Part shown: piece after piece, positions 6,777 to 8,626 of the stretch | Position numbering within the stretch: the first letter of the stretch is position 1 | Layout: each line of letters opens with the position of its first letter | From: Ignavibacteriales bacterium | Lineage (GTDB): Bacteria > Bacteroidota > Ignavibacteria > Ignavibacteriales > Ignavibacteriaceae | Reading direction: 5' to 3' | Assembly: GCA_027349615.1 (NCBI GenBank) | Contig: DAIEML010000091.1 | Coordinates: forward strand, 1-8,626 | DNA: 8,626 nucleotides | Program-made: the position numbers and the translations under genes | The notes under the pieces: model-generated | What the model saw: the letters and a program-made list of their open reading frames with translations, nothing else | What the model was told of the DNA's origin: nothing | The model's database searches: none

Positions 6777-8570
6777 ATGGCAAACGATTATTCAACTGAA
6801 GATGAGATACTAGGCAAAGCGTACGATGCAAAGTTGATGCGGCGGCTGCTGCAATATATTAAACCGTACAAAAAATATGTTATTTCAGCAATCTTACTTA
6901 ATGTTATTGTGGCTTCACTTGGCCCTTTAAGACCATACTTAATGAAAATTGCAATCGATAAATACATTGCTCATCATAATTTTCATGGACTTTTTATCAT
7001 CAGCATGCTTTTGCTAGCTTCGCTGCTTTTTCAGTCAATCATTCAATATTTTCTTACTTACTATACGCAGTATCTTGGACAAAAAACTATTTTTGATTTG
7101 CGCAAACAAATTTTTACTCATACCCAAAAACTTTCTTTAAAGTACTTTGATAGAACTCCTATTGGCAGAATTGTTACAAGAGTTACAAACGATATCGAAT
7201 CTTTGAACGATCTTTTTTCATCCGGCATAATAATGGTATTCAGTGATGTCTTTATAATTTTATGGATTCTTGGATTTATGTTTTTCATGGATGTAAAGTT
7301 GTCGCTTGTAACATTATCTGTTTTGCCGGTTCTTATTTACGGAACTTTTTTATTCAGAAGAAAAGTTAGAGAATCTTATAGAAATGTTAGACTTCATTTA
7401 GCAAGATTAAACGCATTCATGCAAGAGCATGTTACAGGAATGAATGTAGTTCAAATATTTCACAAAGAAATTTCTGAATTAAAAAGATTTTTGGGAATTA
7501 ATAAAGATTACCGAGAAGCCAATATTAGATCCAATTTTTATTACGCAATATTTTATCCCGGTGTTGAATTGATCAGCGCAATTGCAACTTGTTTAATCAT
7601 TTGGTATGGCGGCGGAGAATTTATACGAGGCGGGCTTCCCGTTGGCGTTTTAGTTGCATTTATTCTTTATACCGATATGTTCTTCCGTCCAATTAGAGAT
7701 CTTTCTGAAGAATATAACATTCTTCAAACTGCAATGGCTTCTTCCGAAAGAATTTTTAAACTGCTTGACAATAAAACTTTTGTAAAAAATCCTGAAAATC
7801 CTGTTAGATTAAATTCTGTAAAAGGAGAAATAGAATTTAGAAATGTTTGGTTTGCGTATAACGGGGACGAATATGTTTTGAAAGACGTTTCCTTCAAAAT
7901 TAATCCCGGTGAGACTGTCGCAATTGTCGGCCACACAGGCGCGGGCAAGACAAGCATTATTAGTATTCTTTCTCGCTTCTATGATATTAACAATGGTGCA
8001 ATCTTAGTTGACGGAAATGATATCAGCACTTTGGACAAACGAGATTTAAGAAAATATATTTCAATCGTTCTTCAAGATGTCTTCCTTTTCTCAGGCACTA
8101 TTAACTCAAACATCAGCATGAATAATGATGACATTCCGTTTGAGAAAATTTTGGAAGCAGCAAAGATTGTCGGCGCAGAAAAGTTTATCGAAGCGTTGCC
8201 CAATAAATTTGATGAAGAAGTTAAAGAACGCGGTGCTACTTTAAGCGTTGGACAAAAACAATTAATTTCATTTGCCAGAGCCCTCGCTTACGATCCGAAA
8301 ATCTTAGTCCTTGATGAAGCAACTTCAAGCATCGATACTGAGACAGAAATACTAATTCAAAAAGCTATTGAGAAATTGCTTATCGGAAGAACTGCAATTG
8401 TCATTGCTCATCGCTTATCCACAATTCAAAATTCCGATAAAATAATTGTAATGCACAAAGGTGAAGTTAGAGAAACCGGCACTCACCAAGAGCTGCTTGC
8501 AAAGCGCGGCATTTATTATAAATTGTATCAGCTTCAATATAAAGATCAGGAAATAATTAAGGCAAGCTAA
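6777..8570 (+). CDS. Half-size ABC exporter, catalytic-site subunit (MdlB/BmrD/TM288-like)
   Basis: Inner-membrane exporter half-subunit of 597 residues. An N-terminal stretch of about 30 residues (EDEILGKAYDAKLMRRLL) precedes six hydrophobic segments at roughly 33-58, 70-96, 150-171, 173-193, 261-279 and 286-303. The ATPase domain starts near 350. It has Walker A GHTGAGKT (385-392), Q-loop Gln433, Walker B ILVLD with Asp513, the catalytic Glu514, D-loop SSID (517-520) and H-loop His545. The signature is LSVGQ (489-493), with Val491 (GTT at 8247-8249) in place of the first signature glycine. In family terms this is the half that supplies the intact catalytic Glu and receives LSGGQ from its partner, while its own altered signature faces the partner's degenerate site. 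E. coli MdlB carries the same LSVGQKQ as I recall it. The partner is probably the subunit at 3968-5716. The transported substrate is unknown. There is no visible ribosome binding site; the start is chosen because the N-terminus matches relatives. Confidence 0.94.
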   Translation: MANDYSTEDEILGKAYDAKLMRRLLQYIKPYKKYVISAILLNVIVASLGPLRPYLMKIAIDKYIAHHNFHGLFIISMLLLASLLFQSIIQYFLTYYTQYLGQKTIFDLRKQIFTHTQKLSLKYFDRTPIGRIVTRVTNDIESLNDLFSSGIIMVFSDVFIILWILGFMFFMDVKLSLVTLSVLPVLIYGTFLFRRKVRESYRNVRLHLARLNAFMQEHVTGMNVVQIFHKEISELKRFLGINKDYREANIRSNFYYAIFYPGVELISAIATCLIIWYGGGEFIRGGLPVGVLVAFILYTDMFFRPIRDLSEEYNILQTAMASSERIFKLLDNKTFVKNPENPVRLNSVKGEIEFRNVWFAYNGDEYVLKDVSFKINPGETVAIVGHTGAGKTSIISILSRFYDINNGAILVDGNDISTLDKRDLRKYISIVLQDVFLFSGTINSNISMNNDDIPFEKILEAAKIVGAEKFIEALPNKFDEEVKERGATLSVGQKQLISFARALAYDPKILVLDEATSSIDTETEILIQKAIEKLLIGRTAIVIAHRLSTIQNSDKIIVMHKGEVRETGTHQELLAKRGIYYKLYQLQYKDQEIIKAS

Positions 8571-8607
8571 GCCTTACATAAAAATCTCAGTCTTATATTT
8601 TTTTTGT
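8558..8607 (+). terminator. Weak possible terminator after the second exporter
   Basis: TAAGGC (8558-8563) and GCCTTA (8571-8576) can form a 6-bp stem whose loop contains the exporter stop codon. A run of eight T begins 21 bases later at 8598. That gap is too long for a classical intrinsic terminator. Alternatively ACATAAAAAT (8576-8585) can pair imperfectly with ATTTTTTTTGT (8597-8607), giving an almost all A-T hairpin that absorbs the T run. Either could end transcription weakly. The sequence to the right is needed to tell whether the operon continues. Confidence 0.3.
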
Positions 8608-8626
8608 TGCTGTTTGAAATTCTATT

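Noticed and set aside
1..8626. Signs of a mobile element, defence system, CRISPR array or tRNA gene
   Set aside because: I saw no transposase, integrase, regularly spaced repeats, flanking long repeats or cloverleaf sequence. Almost the whole window is accounted for by five intact genes of similar base composition.

Overview
The window is an AT-rich bacterial segment with five complete genes, all on the + strand, and short gaps between them (9 to 81 bases). I see no RNA genes, insertion sequences, CRISPR array or phage genes. AT-rich codon use, mostly absent Shine-Dalgarno sequences, and the look of the LeuRS, SerRS and exporter proteins fit the Bacteroidota/Chlorobiota/Ignavibacteriota assemblage. 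Ignavibacteria-like is my best guess. This is an inference from protein style, not a database result.

Layout: bases 1-52 may hold the last 16 codons of an upstream gene. Then comes a translation block, leuS (preferred start 110, end 2578) and serS (2609-3886), 30 bases apart. An 81-base AT-rich gap with an inverted repeat follows. Next is an export block: a half-size ABC exporter (3968-5716), a D-2-hydroxyacid dehydrogenase 9 bases downstream (5726-6736), and after a 40-base gap with a tandem repeat, a second half-size ABC exporter (6777-8570). The last 56 bases hold a weak possible terminator.

The two ABC proteins appear to be complementary halves of one asymmetric heterodimer. The first has an intact LSGGQ signature, but Asp499 replaces the catalytic Walker B glutamate. 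The second keeps the glutamate (Glu514), but its signature is LSVGQ. Paired head to tail they would form one competent and one degenerate ATP site, as in MdlA/MdlB, BmrC/BmrD and TM287/288. Such partners are usually adjacent; here a lactate-dehydrogenase-type gene separates them. This is the most interesting feature of an otherwise housekeeping-type region. I do not see a wholly new system.
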